From the NCBI GenBank assembly GCA_004124405.1, contig SCKP01000005.1, positions 1 through 55,025 of the forward strand: a stretch of DNA of 55,025 nt, given 5' to 3'. A model generated the notes under the pieces. It was given only the letters and a program-made list of their open reading frames with translations, was not told the DNA's origin and ran no database searches. Positions 1-9,905 of this stretch are shown here, piece after piece. This stretch comes from Fidelibacterota bacterium (GTDB lineage Bacteria > Fidelibacterota > Marinisomatia > SCGC-AAA003-L08 > D37C17). The translations under genes and the position numbers were made by a program. Every line of letters begins with the position of its first letter. Position 1 is the stretch's first letter.

Positions 1-749
1 CCGATATCATGCATAATTCGGGTTTAATTAATTTAAATGTGGTATATGAATGTGTTAAAAAGAATGTAAAAAAAATATTTTATTCATCTTCAGCTTGTAT
101 GTATCCTGAGTATAATCAAGAAGACCCAAACAATCCAAATTGTGAAGAAAGTAGTGCATATCCAGCAAATCCAGATAGTGAATATGGCTGGGAAAAGTTA
201 TTTAGTGAAAGATTATATAAAGCCTTCGAACGAAATTATGGTTTAAATGTCAGGATAGGTAGATTCCATAACATATTTGGAATCGAAGGAACATGGGATG
301 GTGGTAGAGAAAAGGCACCTGCAGCTATGTGTAGAAAAGCGATCTTAACTGATAATGGTAGTGAAATGGAAGTTTGGGGGAATGGATTACAAACCAGGTC
401 ATTTCTCTATATAGATGAATGCATTGAGGCTGTGAGAAGATTAATGGAATCTGACTTTACAGAACCTGTTAATATTGGCTCAGAAGAAATGATTTCAATT
501 AATGAATTTGCACAAATGGCAATTGATATTTCTGAAAAGAATATTAAAATATATAATATTGAAGGGAAAGAATTTGAAGCTAAATATGGGTTTCCAACAC
601 CGCTTGGGGTTAAAGGAAGAAATTCCGATAATAGATTGTTTGAAAAAAATATAGGCTGGAAGCCAAGTCAACCTCTTTTAGATGGGATGAAAAAAACTTA
701 TAAGTGGATTGAAGAACAGGTCAACAAGAAAAAACTTGTAGAAGTATAA
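1..749 (+). CDS. GDP-mannose 3,5-epimerase-like NAD-dependent epimerase (5' partial)
   Basis: Sugar-nucleotide epimerase of the extended short-chain dehydrogenase family. The frame is open to the window edge, so the N-terminal Rossmann GxxGxxG segment is missing; the first ATG (position 9) is internal. The remaining part follows plant GDP-mannose 3,5-epimerase closely from memory: SSACMYPEY, a YGWEK (YxxxK) catalytic pair, RIGRFHNIFG, GGREKAPAAMCRKA, QTRSFLYIDEC, PVNIGSEEM and GVKGRNSDN. The family converts GDP-mannose to GDP-L-galactose (and the L-gulose epimer), so the likely role is supplying an L-sugar for exopolysaccharide. It lies 3 nt upstream of ugd and is visibly more A+T-rich than ugd, which may mean separate acquisition. 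A different GDP- or UDP-sugar epimerase is possible, but the motif set is specific. Confidence 0.85.
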   Translation, partial: DIMHNSGLINLNVVYECVKKNVKKIFYSSSACMYPEYNQEDPNNPNCEESSAYPANPDSEYGWEKLFSERLYKAFERNYGLNVRIGRFHNIFGIEGTWDGGREKAPAAMCRKAILTDNGSEMEVWGNGLQTRSFLYIDECIEAVRRLMESDFTEPVNIGSEEMISINEFAQMAIDISEKNIKIYNIEGKEFEAKYGFPTPLGVKGRNSDNRLFEKNIGWKPSQPLLDGMKKTYKWIEEQVNKKKLVEV

Positions 750-752
750 CCT

Positions 753-2084
753 ATGAACATCACAATAATTGGCACCGGCTATGTAGGCCTGGTCACAGGC
801 ACCTGCTTTGCAGAAATGGGAAATACTGTCACCTGTGTAGATATTGACCAGAAGAAAATAGACAACCTCAATAAAGGGGTCATCCCTATTTATGAACCGG
901 GTCTGGAGGAACTGATCCAGCAGAATGAAAAAGCCGGTCGGCTTTCTTTCTCCACATCCTTGAAAGATGCCATGAAAAAGTCAAATATCTTTCTTATTTC
1001 GGTGGGTACACCGGAAAGTCCAAATGGTGAAGCCAATATGGAATATGTCTATAATGTAGCTAAAGAAATTGGGAAACACCTGGATCGTGAATCTGTAATT
1101 GTAAATAAATCAACCGTTCCTGTAGGTACTGCGGGAAAAGTAAGCTCAATTATTGAAGAAGAACTTGATAAACGCGGCGTAAAAGTAAAATTTCATGTGG
1201 TGAGTAATCCGGAGTTTCTAAAGGAGGGAAATGCTATCCAGGATTTTATGCGCCCAGATAGGGTGATTATTGGCACGGACAGTGAGTTTGCTCTGGATAT
1301 TTTAAAGCAGTTATATGCTCCATTTACAATGAGCCATGACCGCTTAATTACTATGGGAGTAAAGGAAGCGGAACTTACCAAATATGCCGCCAATGCCATG
1401 CTGGCTACCAAGATTTCTTTCATCAATGAAATTGCCCATATCTGCGATGAGCTGGAAATTGACGTGGAATCTGTGCGGAAAGGAATCGGCGCCGATTCCC
1501 GAATTGGGTATTCATTTATATATCCCGGAGCTGGGTATGGGGGATCCTGTTTCCCCAAAGATGTAAAAGCAATTATTCACACCGCAAAAAAAGCAGGTGT
1601 AAATCCCTTAGTCCTGCAGTCTGTGGTTGCAAGAAACGATATTCAGAAAACTAGGATGTTTGAATATATTCAGAAGAAATTCGGGTCAACCCTGGAGGGT
1701 AAAACCTTCGCAGTCTGGGGACTATCATTCAAGCCTGGTACCGATGATATGCGGGAAGCGCCTTCTATTAATTTGATCACATCCATAATTGAAGCGGGCG
1801 GAAAGGTGCAGGCGTTTGACCCGGTTGCCAATGAAGAGGCGGCTAAGAAATTTCCCAAAGAATGGATTTCTACTAACCAATTAATATTTTTTGATGATAA
1901 CTATTCAGCATTAGAAAATGCGGACGCCCTGGTACTGATGACGGAGTGGAAAATGTTCCGGAACCCAAGTTTATCAAAAATGAAAAAATTAATGCAAAAT
2001 CTCTGTATATTTGACGGCAGGAATCAATATGATCCTGCTTACATGAGAGAGAATGGTTTTTATTATAAAGGGATTGGGCGGTAG
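753..2084 (+). CDS. ugd: UDP-glucose 6-dehydrogenase
   Basis: Oxidises UDP-glucose to UDP-glucuronate with two NAD+ in the cytoplasm, feeding exopolysaccharide synthesis. At 443 residues it has the usual length. The N-terminus carries the NAD-binding GTGYVGLVTG; STVPVGT follows near residue 120, then NPEFLKEG and the catalytic-cysteine motif GYGGSCFPKD with Cys266. The C-terminal UDP-binding domain contains WGLSFKPGTDDMREAPS. It starts 3 nt after the epimerase stop. The next enzyme in the pathway, UDP-glucuronate decarboxylase, is 63 nt downstream, so the pair would convert UDP-glucose to UDP-xylose. Family assignment is firm. Confidence 0.97.
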   Translation: MNITIIGTGYVGLVTGTCFAEMGNTVTCVDIDQKKIDNLNKGVIPIYEPGLEELIQQNEKAGRLSFSTSLKDAMKKSNIFLISVGTPESPNGEANMEYVYNVAKEIGKHLDRESVIVNKSTVPVGTAGKVSSIIEEELDKRGVKVKFHVVSNPEFLKEGNAIQDFMRPDRVIIGTDSEFALDILKQLYAPFTMSHDRLITMGVKEAELTKYAANAMLATKISFINEIAHICDELEIDVESVRKGIGADSRIGYSFIYPGAGYGGSCFPKDVKAIIHTAKKAGVNPLVLQSVVARNDIQKTRMFEYIQKKFGSTLEGKTFAVWGLSFKPGTDDMREAPSINLITSIIEAGGKVQAFDPVANEEAAKKFPKEWISTNQLIFFDDNYSALENADALVLMTEWKMFRNPSLSKMKKLMQNLCIFDGRNQYDPAYMRENGFYYKGIGR

Positions 2085-2147
2085 TACCTTAAACAATCAA
2101 TACCCCTTTGAAAGGTTAAAATTCTATATGAATAAAGAGATATTAAT

Positions 2148-3155
2148 TTGAAAAAAAAGATATTGGTAACAGGTGGGGCCGGATTCTTAGGTTCCCACCT
2201 ATGTGAAAAACTGCTGGGAAATGGTCATGATGTTATCTGTGCCGATAATTTGTTTACCGGCAGTAAGGAAAATATTCTCCATCTCATGGACAACCCCTAT
2301 TTTGAATTTCTCCGTCATGATATTACCTTTCCCTTATTTGTTGAGGTAGATGAAGTATATAACCTGGCCTGTCCCGCTTCTCCGATACACTACCAGTATG
2401 ACCCGGTGCAGACAACCAAGACATCTGTTCATGGTGCTATTAATATGCTGGGCCTGGCCAAACGCACCAAAGCTAAAATTCTTCAGGCATCCACCAGTGA
2501 GGTTTACGGAGACCCTGCTGTCCATCCACAGACTGAGGACTATTGGGGCAATGTAAATCCAGTGGGACCACGATCCTGTTATGATGAAGGAAAACGATGC
2601 GCGGAAACACTCTTTTTTGATTATTACCGGGAGCATCAGGTGAAAATCAAGGTTGCCCGTATTTTTAATACCTACGGACCTCGAATGCATCCAAATGATG
2701 GTAGGGTTGTTTCTAACTTTATTGTCCAGGCGCTTCAGAATAATGATATAACCATATATGGAGATGGCAGCCAAACCAGATCTTTCTGTTATGTTGATAA
2801 TTTGATTGATGGTCTAATAAAATTAATGGAAACAAATGATGATGTAACAGGACCTATTAATATTGGAAACCCAAATGAGTTTACCATAAAAGAATTAGCT
2901 GAGAAAATAATTGAATTGACGCAATCTTCATCTAAACTGATTTATAAGTCACTTCCTGAAAATGACCCTGTTAGACGTCAGCCGGATATAACCTTAGCAA
3001 ACAAAATATTGGGATGGAAACCAACGGTGGAATTAGAAGAGGGGTTAACCCATACTATCAACTATTTTTCTGACATACCTTCTTCAACCACTTTTGAAGA
3101 GAAACCAGAACGAATTGAAAAATACTTTACAAAATCAGTATCAGAGCCCGCATAG
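2148..3155 (+). CDS. UDP-glucuronate decarboxylase (UDP-xylose synthase)
   Basis: NAD-dependent SDR enzyme that decarboxylates UDP-glucuronate to UDP-xylose. Visible motifs are [11 protein letters not shown] (NAD binding), [22 protein letters not shown], the YDEGKR form of the YxxxK catalytic pair, [10 protein letters not shown] and [17 protein letters not shown]. At 335 residues it has the usual length for bacterial UXS. The start is TTG: the upstream in-frame codons give no better start, and the nearby ATG at 2128 is in another frame, opening a 7-codon ORF whose TGA overlaps this TTG. The substrate comes from ugd just upstream. A UDP-glucose 4-epimerase is less likely because the CPASP segment typical of UXS is present. 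Confidence 0.95.
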   Translation: MKKKILVTGGAGFLGSHLCEKLLGNGHDVICADNLFTGSKENILHLMDNPYFEFLRHDITFPLFVEVDEVYNLACPASPIHYQYDPVQTTKTSVHGAINMLGLAKRTKAKILQASTSEVYGDPAVHPQTEDYWGNVNPVGPRSCYDEGKRCAETLFFDYYREHQVKIKVARIFNTYGPRMHPNDGRVVSNFIVQALQNNDITIYGDGSQTRSFCYVDNLIDGLIKLMETNDDVTGPINIGNPNEFTIKELAEKIIELTQSSSKLIYKSLPENDPVRRQPDITLANKILGWKPTVELEEGLTHTINYFSDIPSSTTFEEKPERIEKYFTKSVSEPA

Positions 3156-3217
3156 TTAGTGTAATTTCAGTATAAATAATTTTGATATTTATCACCCTGA
3201 AAAAGGATAAATTATAA

Positions 3218-4660
3218 ATGAATATTATCCAAGAGAAAATACAAACCTTCCGGTTTACCGATCGGTTCATGGATTTGTTTCTTTTATTTGTTTCTGCTCG
3301 ATTGGCAATTATAGCTGAACGGGTTCTCCATTCTAAAAGTTGGCATGCCTTAGATCCCCAATCCTTCCATTTCGCAGCACTTTTTATTATTTTTATTATT
3401 TGGCTTATTCTGATTCAATTATTTGAAAGTGATTTTATCTATCGAAGAACTCCAGTTTGGAATATCATCAAAACTACTGCAATTATTAGCTTTATTGGTG
3501 TTACAACTACAATTACGCTTGATTTTCTTCTTAAAATGGATTTATTTAACCGTTCAACAATTGGTTTTTTTGGAATAATTTCATTTCTTTTGCTTCTTTT
3601 AAAAAGAGGAGCTATGAAATATTTTCTTTCTTCAATTCGTCAGGAAGGATTTGATCCAAAAAATATACTTATAGTTGGAAGCCATAAAAGAGCAGAGCGA
3701 ATTATCCACGAATTTAAAGAGCATCGGGAATATGGCCTTCGAATTCGCAGTATATTGGATCCTGATTCCTCCCGCATAGGTATGGCTGTGGATGGTATGC
3801 AGGTCACTGGCGATATGTCAAATTTTAAGGAAACATTAAAGGATTTGGATATTGATGAGGTCTTTTTTGCGCTAGATCTGAATTCAATTCCAAATATTCA
3901 TGAAATATTTACTTATTTGGATACTATTGGTGTCAGTTACCACATGATGATCAATGAAAGTGTACATACATATTCTGATAAACATTTGAATATTCGCCCC
4001 GTTTCCATCAATTATTACGGCATGCCCATGTTGTCATTTCATGCAATTAAAGCCAGCCATATTAAGTTGTATATAAAAAATGGAATTGAAAAGGTTTTTG
4101 CAGTATTGCTGATTATTTTCTCTTTCCCTGTACTGCTTCTTTTTGGATTATTAGTGTACTTTACCAGTAAGGGTCCAATCTTGTTTAAACAGGAGCGTGT
4201 AGGCCTTCATGGCCGGAAATTCTACCAGTATAAACTGCGCTCTATGATAGTGGATGCAGAAGAGCTGAAAGAGAAGTATGCTCATCTCAATCAGCAAAGC
4301 GGGCCTGTTTTCAAGATCAAGAATGATCCTCGTTTGACGAGAGTTGGCAAATTTATGCGGAAATACAGTATTGATGAACTGCCACAGTTATTCAACATTA
4401 TTCTTGGCTCTATGACCCTAATTGGACCAAGACCTCCAATTCCATCAGAAGTTAGTGAATATAAGGATAATCAATTACGGAGATTATCAATGAAGCCTGG
4501 CATCACGGGACTATGGCAGGTGAGTGGAAGAAATAAATTAAAAGACTTCGACCAATGGGTGAAACTGGATTTGGAATATATTGATAACTGGTCGTTTATA
4601 ATGGATTTTCGTATTGCAGTTAAAACCGTTTCCACTGTTCTGTCTGGTACAGGTATTTAA
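3218..4660 (+). CDS. Undecaprenyl-phosphate sugar phosphotransferase (WbaP/WcaJ type)
   Basis: Integral membrane enzyme that starts exopolysaccharide repeat units by moving a sugar-1-phosphate onto undecaprenyl phosphate. It is 480 residues long. The N-terminal third has about four hydrophobic segments, followed by a CoA-binding-like Rossmann domain (NILIVGSHKRAERI, about residues 148-161). A further membrane segment at about 290-312 leads into the bacterial sugar-transferase domain, with KQERVGLHG, KLRSMIVDAEE, DELPQLFNI, GPRPP and PGITGLWQVSGRN. This order is that of the polyprenyl glycosylphosphotransferase family. An A-rich, weakly purine site (AAAAAGGATAA) lies 5' of the ATG. Donor sugar specificity cannot be read from the sequence. 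Confidence 0.95.
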   Translation: MNIIQEKIQTFRFTDRFMDLFLLFVSARLAIIAERVLHSKSWHALDPQSFHFAALFIIFIIWLILIQLFESDFIYRRTPVWNIIKTTAIISFIGVTTTITLDFLLKMDLFNRSTIGFFGIISFLLLLLKRGAMKYFLSSIRQEGFDPKNILIVGSHKRAERIIHEFKEHREYGLRIRSILDPDSSRIGMAVDGMQVTGDMSNFKETLKDLDIDEVFFALDLNSIPNIHEIFTYLDTIGVSYHMMINESVHTYSDKHLNIRPVSINYYGMPMLSFHAIKASHIKLYIKNGIEKVFAVLLIIFSFPVLLLFGLLVYFTSKGPILFKQERVGLHGRKFYQYKLRSMIVDAEELKEKYAHLNQQSGPVFKIKNDPRLTRVGKFMRKYSIDELPQLFNIILGSMTLIGPRPPIPSEVSEYKDNQLRRLSMKPGITGLWQVSGRNKLKDFDQWVKLDLEYIDNWSFIMDFRIAVKTVSTVLSGTGI

Positions 4661-4701
4661 GCTCAATATATCCCTTCATAATTATTTTTATACACACTCC
4701 C

Positions 4702-6057
4702 ATGAATAAATACATTTCTTTTTTATCAATACTGGTATTGCTAAATGCCCAGAATTTCCAGATTTCACCTGAATTTACCTATAGGTATGAGTCAGACAAT
4801 GAACAGTATGCCATTGAAGAATTGGCAATACAGGACTATGAGCTCACTTTTATTGGAACATATAACAAAGACAAACTCAATATTCTTGCACGAATGGGGT
4901 ATCACCTATTAGATGGTACAAGAAGCAAACCCAGTGACTTCACCCGTCAACAAGGGCTGCATTGGGTTGAACATCCTCCAGGGATTGCCGATGACCAGAG
5001 TAATTATTATGTGGCTGATCTAAAACTCGAATATGGTGATTCGGTTAGTTATTTCTATTTTAACAAATGGGATAAGCATTGGGGGCCTGGCGTCAACTCG
5101 CTCACCATATCCAGTAAAATCCCCAGATTCTTCCATTTTGGATTCAAATGGCAGCTGCAGAAAAATATAAGCTTTGAGTATTTTCATGGGAAATTGAAAA
5201 GTGGAATTCATGATGATAATTATACGGAATATTATAATGAAGTTGGAAGTAGAACATTTGATATTACACGAAATATTGTAGGTCATCGTTTGGAATGGCA
5301 GCCATTTAAACAACTAATTCTTTCTGGGAGCGAACTCATCACTTATGCTAATCGATCAATTGAATTAACTTATTTGCTGCCTTTTGTACCCTTTTTCCCA
5401 ATTCAAACCTATGTAGGTGAAACGGATAATGTAATTATGAGTGGTGATATACAATACCTACCCCATGAGAATGTACGTGTTTATGGTGTATTCCTCATGG
5501 ATGAATGGTCACCGCCCTACACCTTTGATAAGGACAACCGCAACTGGTTTGGTTGGCAGACAGGCTTTGAGTGGGATAATATACTTATTTCTAAAAGTAG
5601 GTTACGAATGGAATATACCTGGACGGATCATCGTATTTATCGTCACCGTTTTCCAGTGAACGATTTCTATTCATGGGGATATCCAGTAGGATTTTGGGCA
5701 GGTCCCCATGCACAGGAACTATATGCAGATTATAGTTTCAGTCTAGGTGATAATCACTTTGAAATTATGTTTTCAGATGCCAAACGGGGTGTACTCACTG
5801 ACTCTCTGCTGACAGATCAGTATAATCGACCTAATGATAACCCAGTCTATGAACGCTTCAGTGAGGGAACTGAGGAGAAACAGGTAATATTACTTTCATT
5901 GAATAGAGATATAACAGAAAATATAAATATAAATTTATCCTATACCTATGTAGATTGGAAGAATGCAGGCTTTAATCCAAGTGTTACACAATCTGATGAG
6001 GATTTACCTGATATTACCAAACATTCCATGGGTATTGCAATCCGTTATCAGTATTAG
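4702..6057 (+). CDS. Outer-membrane beta-barrel, Wzi/capsule-assembly-like
   Basis: Predicted secreted protein with a short signal peptide (about residues 1-16, ending near LLNAQ) and many alternating aromatic strands typical of an outer-membrane barrel, ending in an aromatic-rich strand (IAIRYQY). The segment KWDKHWGPGVNSLTISSKIP resembles the W-GPG-x-L-x-LS signature of Wzi-type capsule-assembly proteins, which hold exopolysaccharide on the outer membrane. Its position 42 nt after the initiating sugar transferase supports a role in surface polysaccharide attachment or export. Assignment rests on pattern and context. Other barrel families remain possible. Confidence 0.7.
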   Translation: MNKYISFLSILVLLNAQNFQISPEFTYRYESDNEQYAIEELAIQDYELTFIGTYNKDKLNILARMGYHLLDGTRSKPSDFTRQQGLHWVEHPPGIADDQSNYYVADLKLEYGDSVSYFYFNKWDKHWGPGVNSLTISSKIPRFFHFGFKWQLQKNISFEYFHGKLKSGIHDDNYTEYYNEVGSRTFDITRNIVGHRLEWQPFKQLILSGSELITYANRSIELTYLLPFVPFFPIQTYVGETDNVIMSGDIQYLPHENVRVYGVFLMDEWSPPYTFDKDNRNWFGWQTGFEWDNILISKSRLRMEYTWTDHRIYRHRFPVNDFYSWGYPVGFWAGPHAQELYADYSFSLGDNHFEIMFSDAKRGVLTDSLLTDQYNRPNDNPVYERFSEGTEEKQVILLSLNRDITENININLSYTYVDWKNAGFNPSVTQSDEDLPDITKHSMGIAIRYQY

Positions 6058-6214
6058 TTATTTCAATTTGGATAATTAAATTAATATAGATTGAAAATTT
6101 GCTGCTCACTGCTGATCTCTGTCCTATAATTTCTGATTTATTTTCCACAATAAATCTATAAAGAGGTAAATTCCCCGCCCGTAATTTAATTAAATAGATA
6201 AATAATATATAATT
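6058..6214. other. Intergenic region before typA
   Basis: A+T-rich 157-nt spacer between the Wzi-like gene and typA. A TATAAT lies near 6123, but no well-spaced -35 box was found, and no hairpin strong enough to call a terminator is visible. A small minus-strand frame crosses the region without coding features. Confidence 0.4.
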
Positions 6215-8047
6215 TTGAGAAAAGATAATTTTAGAAATATTGCCATTATTGCTCACGTAGATCATGGTAAAACAACCCTTGTGGATGGTATGCTGAAACA
6301 GAGTGGCACCTTCCATTCCCATCAAATAGTTGAGGATAGGGTTATGGACTCCATGGATCTGGAAAAAGAGCGGGGGATCACCATCAATGCAAAGAATACT
6401 GCCATTAATTACGAAGGTATTAAAATCAATATCATGGATACCCCCGGACACGCAGATTTTGGCGGTGAAGTAGAGCGAGGCTTAAACCTGGTGGATGGAG
6501 CGCTCCTGTTAGTAGATTCAAGTGAAGGTCCCTTACCGCAAACGAGATTTGTCCTAAAAAAAGCTTTTGAAAAAAATCTACCCATTATTCTTATAATCAA
6601 TAAAATTGATCGCCCTGATTCTAGAATTGATGAGGTGATTAATGAGGTGTATGATTTATTTATAGATTTAGATGCTACGGATGAGCAAATTGAATTCCCC
6701 ATTTTATATACCAATGCAAAGGAAGGCATTGCCCATTTGGAATTAGATGATGGGTCAACCTCACTAAAACCGCTGTTTGATACCATATTATCTCATATTA
6801 AAGGACCCATTGCAGATGATTCCCATAAACCACAATTTTTGATAACCAACCTGGACTATGATTCCTATGTTGGTCAAGTAGCAATTGGGCGGCTGAATAA
6901 TGGCACTCTGGAGTTGAATAAAACGTATTCCTTATGCGGCAAAGAAAAAACGACAAATGGACATAAATTCTCTGCAATTTATACTTTTAAAGGACTTGAT
7001 AAAATTCAGGTAGATAAAGTTGAAGCTGGAGATATTATTGCAGTGGCGGGGTTAGAAAATATAACAATTGGGGACACTATTTCTTCTAATGAAGACCCAG
7101 AACCTTTACCACGCATTCAGATTGATGAGCCCACTATGGCCATGTTGTTCTATGTGAATGATAGTCCCTTTGCTGGAGTAGAAGGAAAATATCTCACTAC
7201 CCGAAATATAAAAGACCGTCTTGAAAAAGAGATATTGAGTAATGTGTCTTTGAAGGTTTTCCCCACAGAAAAAACGGATGTTTTTGAAGTAAGGGGAAGG
7301 GGAGAGTTGCAAATGGCAATATTGATTGAAACCATGCGCAGAGAAGGATTTGAGTTTATGGTTTCCAAACCCCGGGTGATTACGCGTGAAGAAAATGGCA
7401 AAATTATGGAGCCCATGGAAAAAGTCTTTCTGGATATTCCCGAAGATAAGGTAGGCGTTATTACAGAAAAATTATCCAAACGAAAGGGGCGCATGATTAA
7501 TCTGCAAAATAATGGTTTTGGGCGTGTCACCCTTGAATTTTCCATTCCGTCCAGGGGACTTATTGGATTTCGGAGCCAGTTTATGACCGACACCCGGGGA
7601 GCCGGTATAATGAATAAACTATTTGATGGCTACGAACCCTGGTTTGGAAAAATTCCACAGAGAAATAGTGGCGCTCTAATTTCAGATCGAAAGGGTTCTG
7701 TAACAACTTATGCCTGTGTTGGAATGCTGGATAGAGGTGAACTTTTTGTGAGTGTTGGCACAGAGGTGTATGATGGAATGATTATTGGTGAGCGAAACAA
7801 ATCGGATGACCTTGCCCTAAATATTACCCGTGAAAAGAAATTAACAAATATGCGCAGTTCAGGCTCAGATAATACAGTAACCTTAAGACCCCCTCGTCAG
7901 CTTTCCCTGGATCAGTCCATTGAGTTTATTGCTGAAGATGAACTGGTTGAAGTGACACCGCTTTCTATTCGATTACGCAAAATGGAATTAGACCCCAATA
8001 AAAGGAACGCCCTGCGGAAGAAAGAGAATCTTTCTGCATTGGTCTAG
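6215..8047 (+). CDS. typA: Ribosome-dependent GTPase TypA/BipA
   Basis: Translational GTPase that binds the ribosome and supports ribosome assembly and stress growth. Its 610 residues match the family length. The G1 motif AHVDHGKTT spans residues 13-21, switch I RGITI follows, G3 is DTPGHADFGGEVERG and G4 is NKID. The C-terminal half has the BipA-specific segments GRGELQMAILIETMRREGFE and FRSQFMTDTRGAGIMN. The start is TTG, placing the usual short lead before NIAIIAHVDHG; there is no clear Shine-Dalgarno sequence upstream, only A+T. It appears monocistronic or first in a unit with the FabH-like gene, 14 nt downstream. Confidence 0.97.
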   Translation: MRKDNFRNIAIIAHVDHGKTTLVDGMLKQSGTFHSHQIVEDRVMDSMDLEKERGITINAKNTAINYEGIKINIMDTPGHADFGGEVERGLNLVDGALLLVDSSEGPLPQTRFVLKKAFEKNLPIILIINKIDRPDSRIDEVINEVYDLFIDLDATDEQIEFPILYTNAKEGIAHLELDDGSTSLKPLFDTILSHIKGPIADDSHKPQFLITNLDYDSYVGQVAIGRLNNGTLELNKTYSLCGKEKTTNGHKFSAIYTFKGLDKIQVDKVEAGDIIAVAGLENITIGDTISSNEDPEPLPRIQIDEPTMAMLFYVNDSPFAGVEGKYLTTRNIKDRLEKEILSNVSLKVFPTEKTDVFEVRGRGELQMAILIETMRREGFEFMVSKPRVITREENGKIMEPMEKVFLDIPEDKVGVITEKLSKRKGRMINLQNNGFGRVTLEFSIPSRGLIGFRSQFMTDTRGAGIMNKLFDGYEPWFGKIPQRNSGALISDRKGSVTTYACVGMLDRGELFVSVGTEVYDGMIIGERNKSDDLALNITREKKLTNMRSSGSDNTVTLRPPRQLSLDQSIEFIAEDELVEVTPLSIRLRKMELDPNKRNALRKKENLSALV

Positions 8048-8061
8048 AGGATAGAGCGAAG

Positions 8062-9057
8062 ATGGAAGCTGGAAAATCCTCAATCAACACTCCAAAATCT
8101 CCATTCAAAATAACCGGATTTGGCATGTATCTCCCCCCAATGGTTGAAACGGCTGAGGAACTTGCACCTAAGATAAATAAAACTCCCCAATGGATTATCT
8201 CCAGGGCGGGTGTGAAAGAGCGACGGGTGTCTCAAATTGACGTAGATAAAATGGGAGCTTTGGCAATTAATGAAGCCGTGGGGAATAAGGAGAAACCCGA
8301 TCTAATTATCAATGCATCTGGTGTCCCAAAACAAGTCATCCCGGACACATCCGTATTTATGCAGAAAGAACTTGGGTATAGTGGAATTCCATCCTTCAGT
8401 GTGCATGCCACTTGTTTATCTTTTATTGTGGCACTCAATATTGCTGCCAACTTTGTTAAGTTGGGCCAATATAAACGGATTGTAATTGTTTCTTCTGACC
8501 GAGGAACACGCGGCAGAAATTTTAATGAACCGGAAAGCGCTGCTCTTTTGGGTGATGCCGCTGCCGCAATTTATATTGAGCCCACTAATTCAAAAAGTGG
8601 ATTACTTGATTATTCAATGGAATCTTACCCCGAAGGTGCAACCCTTACCGAGGTACGGGGAGGAGGAACCAATTTACATCCCCAAGACCCGGCAACAAAA
8701 GAGTCGGATAATTTATTTTCAATGAATGGTCCACTAATATTTAAAATGGCGTTAGACAAAGTTTATATCAGGATAAATAAAGATTTGGAAGCAAATAATA
8801 TGTCAAAAGAGGATATCAAATTATTAATTCCCCATCAAGCTTCAGGGAAAGGGGTGAGGGCCTATTCCAAATTTGGCGGATTTAAAAAAGAGCAGGTGAT
8901 GGACATTGTAGAAACTACTGGAAACTGCGTTGCTGCTTCATTGCCCCTGGCATTGGTCATGGCTCAGAAACAGAACTTATTTAATGAGGGTGACTTAATT
9001 TACCTGATTGGTACAGGGGCTGGATTATCAATTGCTTCTACTTTAATAAAAGTATAA
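8062..9057 (+). CDS. 3-oxoacyl-ACP synthase III (FabH)-family ketosynthase
   Basis: Thiolase-fold condensing enzyme of 331 residues. The Cys-His-Asn triad is visible: Cys118 in SVHATCLSF, His in LLIPHQASGKG, and Asn in TTGNCVAAS. FabH joins acetyl-CoA to malonyl-ACP to start fatty acid synthesis. The rather divergent N-terminus (ITGFGMYLPPMVETAEELA) and GNCVAAS in place of GNTSAAS suggest it may instead act in a special pathway, for example head-to-head (OleA-like) or secondary metabolite condensation. It lies 14 nt after typA and 2 nt before a glycerophosphodiesterase, consistent with lipid metabolism. Family assignment is strong; the substrate is open. Confidence 0.85.
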   Translation: MEAGKSSINTPKSPFKITGFGMYLPPMVETAEELAPKINKTPQWIISRAGVKERRVSQIDVDKMGALAINEAVGNKEKPDLIINASGVPKQVIPDTSVFMQKELGYSGIPSFSVHATCLSFIVALNIAANFVKLGQYKRIVIVSSDRGTRGRNFNEPESAALLGDAAAAIYIEPTNSKSGLLDYSMESYPEGATLTEVRGGGTNLHPQDPATKESDNLFSMNGPLIFKMALDKVYIRINKDLEANNMSKEDIKLLIPHQASGKGVRAYSKFGGFKKEQVMDIVETTGNCVAASLPLALVMAQKQNLFNEGDLIYLIGTGAGLSIASTLIKV

Positions 9058-9059
9058 CC

Positions 9060-9839
9060 ATGATACCTGTTTTAGAATTCATTAATAATAGAAAGGCTGC
9101 AATAAAAATTGCCCATAGAGGCGGGATGGCATTGTATCCTGAAAATACATTGGAGGCATTTCATGGATCGGTGGATTTTCATAAAGTTGAAATGCTGGAA
9201 ATGGACCTCCAAATCACCAAAGATGACCAGGTTATTGTTCTACACGATGATTGCTTAGATAGAACCACCAATGGATCAGGGAAGGCAATTGACCTTAGCT
9301 ATGAGGAAATTTCACAGTTTGATGCAGGTTTTCATTTTAAAGATGAAAAAGGAAATTTATCATTTAGGGATAAAGGAGTAAAAATCCCCCTGTTTGAAGA
9401 AGTCTTGAAGCAGCTCCCAAATACCTATTTAAATATTGAATTGAAGGGAAATAATCCAACACTTGTTCAGAAAATAGTACCATTAATTACCAAATATAAT
9501 GCCGAGGATAAAATATTAATTGGTTCAGCTAATTACTTTCAAAATAAACGTGTTCAAAGGCATTTTCCGAATTGCTGTCATTATTTATCTGAACCAGATA
9601 TGTTTCTATTTGGCTTTTTGGCCAATTTTGGCTTATTAAGAAATTACTGGAAAAGATTCCATGTGGCAGAATTTCCTCTAAATTATCATAGCATTCATGT
9701 CTATCCATTTATGAAAAAATGCGCAGATAGAATGAGATTGCCTATTTTTGTCTGGGGTATTAATGATCAACAAATTATTGATAAACTGAAGGGGGATGGG
9801 GTAGCTGGATTAATAACCGATCGGCCTGATTTATTTTAG
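9060..9839 (+). CDS. Glycerophosphodiester phosphodiesterase
   Basis: Hydrolyses glycerophosphodiesters to glycerol-3-phosphate and an alcohol. The GDPD signature is clear: AHRGGMALYPENTLEAF near residue 19, MDLQITKDDQVIVLHDD with the metal-binding acidic pair, DRTTNGSG, and a C-terminal VAGLITDRPDLF. No signal peptide is seen, so it should be cytoplasmic (UgpQ-like). At 259 residues it has normal length. The start is 2 nt after the FabH-like stop, implying co-transcription and a shared lipid-recycling role. Confidence 0.93.
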   Translation: MIPVLEFINNRKAAIKIAHRGGMALYPENTLEAFHGSVDFHKVEMLEMDLQITKDDQVIVLHDDCLDRTTNGSGKAIDLSYEEISQFDAGFHFKDEKGNLSFRDKGVKIPLFEEVLKQLPNTYLNIELKGNNPTLVQKIVPLITKYNAEDKILIGSANYFQNKRVQRHFPNCCHYLSEPDMFLFGFLANFGLLRNYWKRFHVAEFPLNYHSIHVYPFMKKCADRMRLPIFVWGINDQQIIDKLKGDGVAGLITDRPDLF

Positions 9840-9905
9840 TTTTAAAGTAAATATAATTATAAGATTTACATTGAGAGGCTATTAGTATATTTTTAATGTT
9901 TACCC

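Noticed and set aside
2334-2774. 146-codon minus-strand frame
   Set aside because: Shadow of the UDP-glucuronate decarboxylase gene.
7150-7593. 147-codon minus-strand frame
   Set aside because: Shadow of typA, with serine/arginine-rich composition typical of antisense frames.
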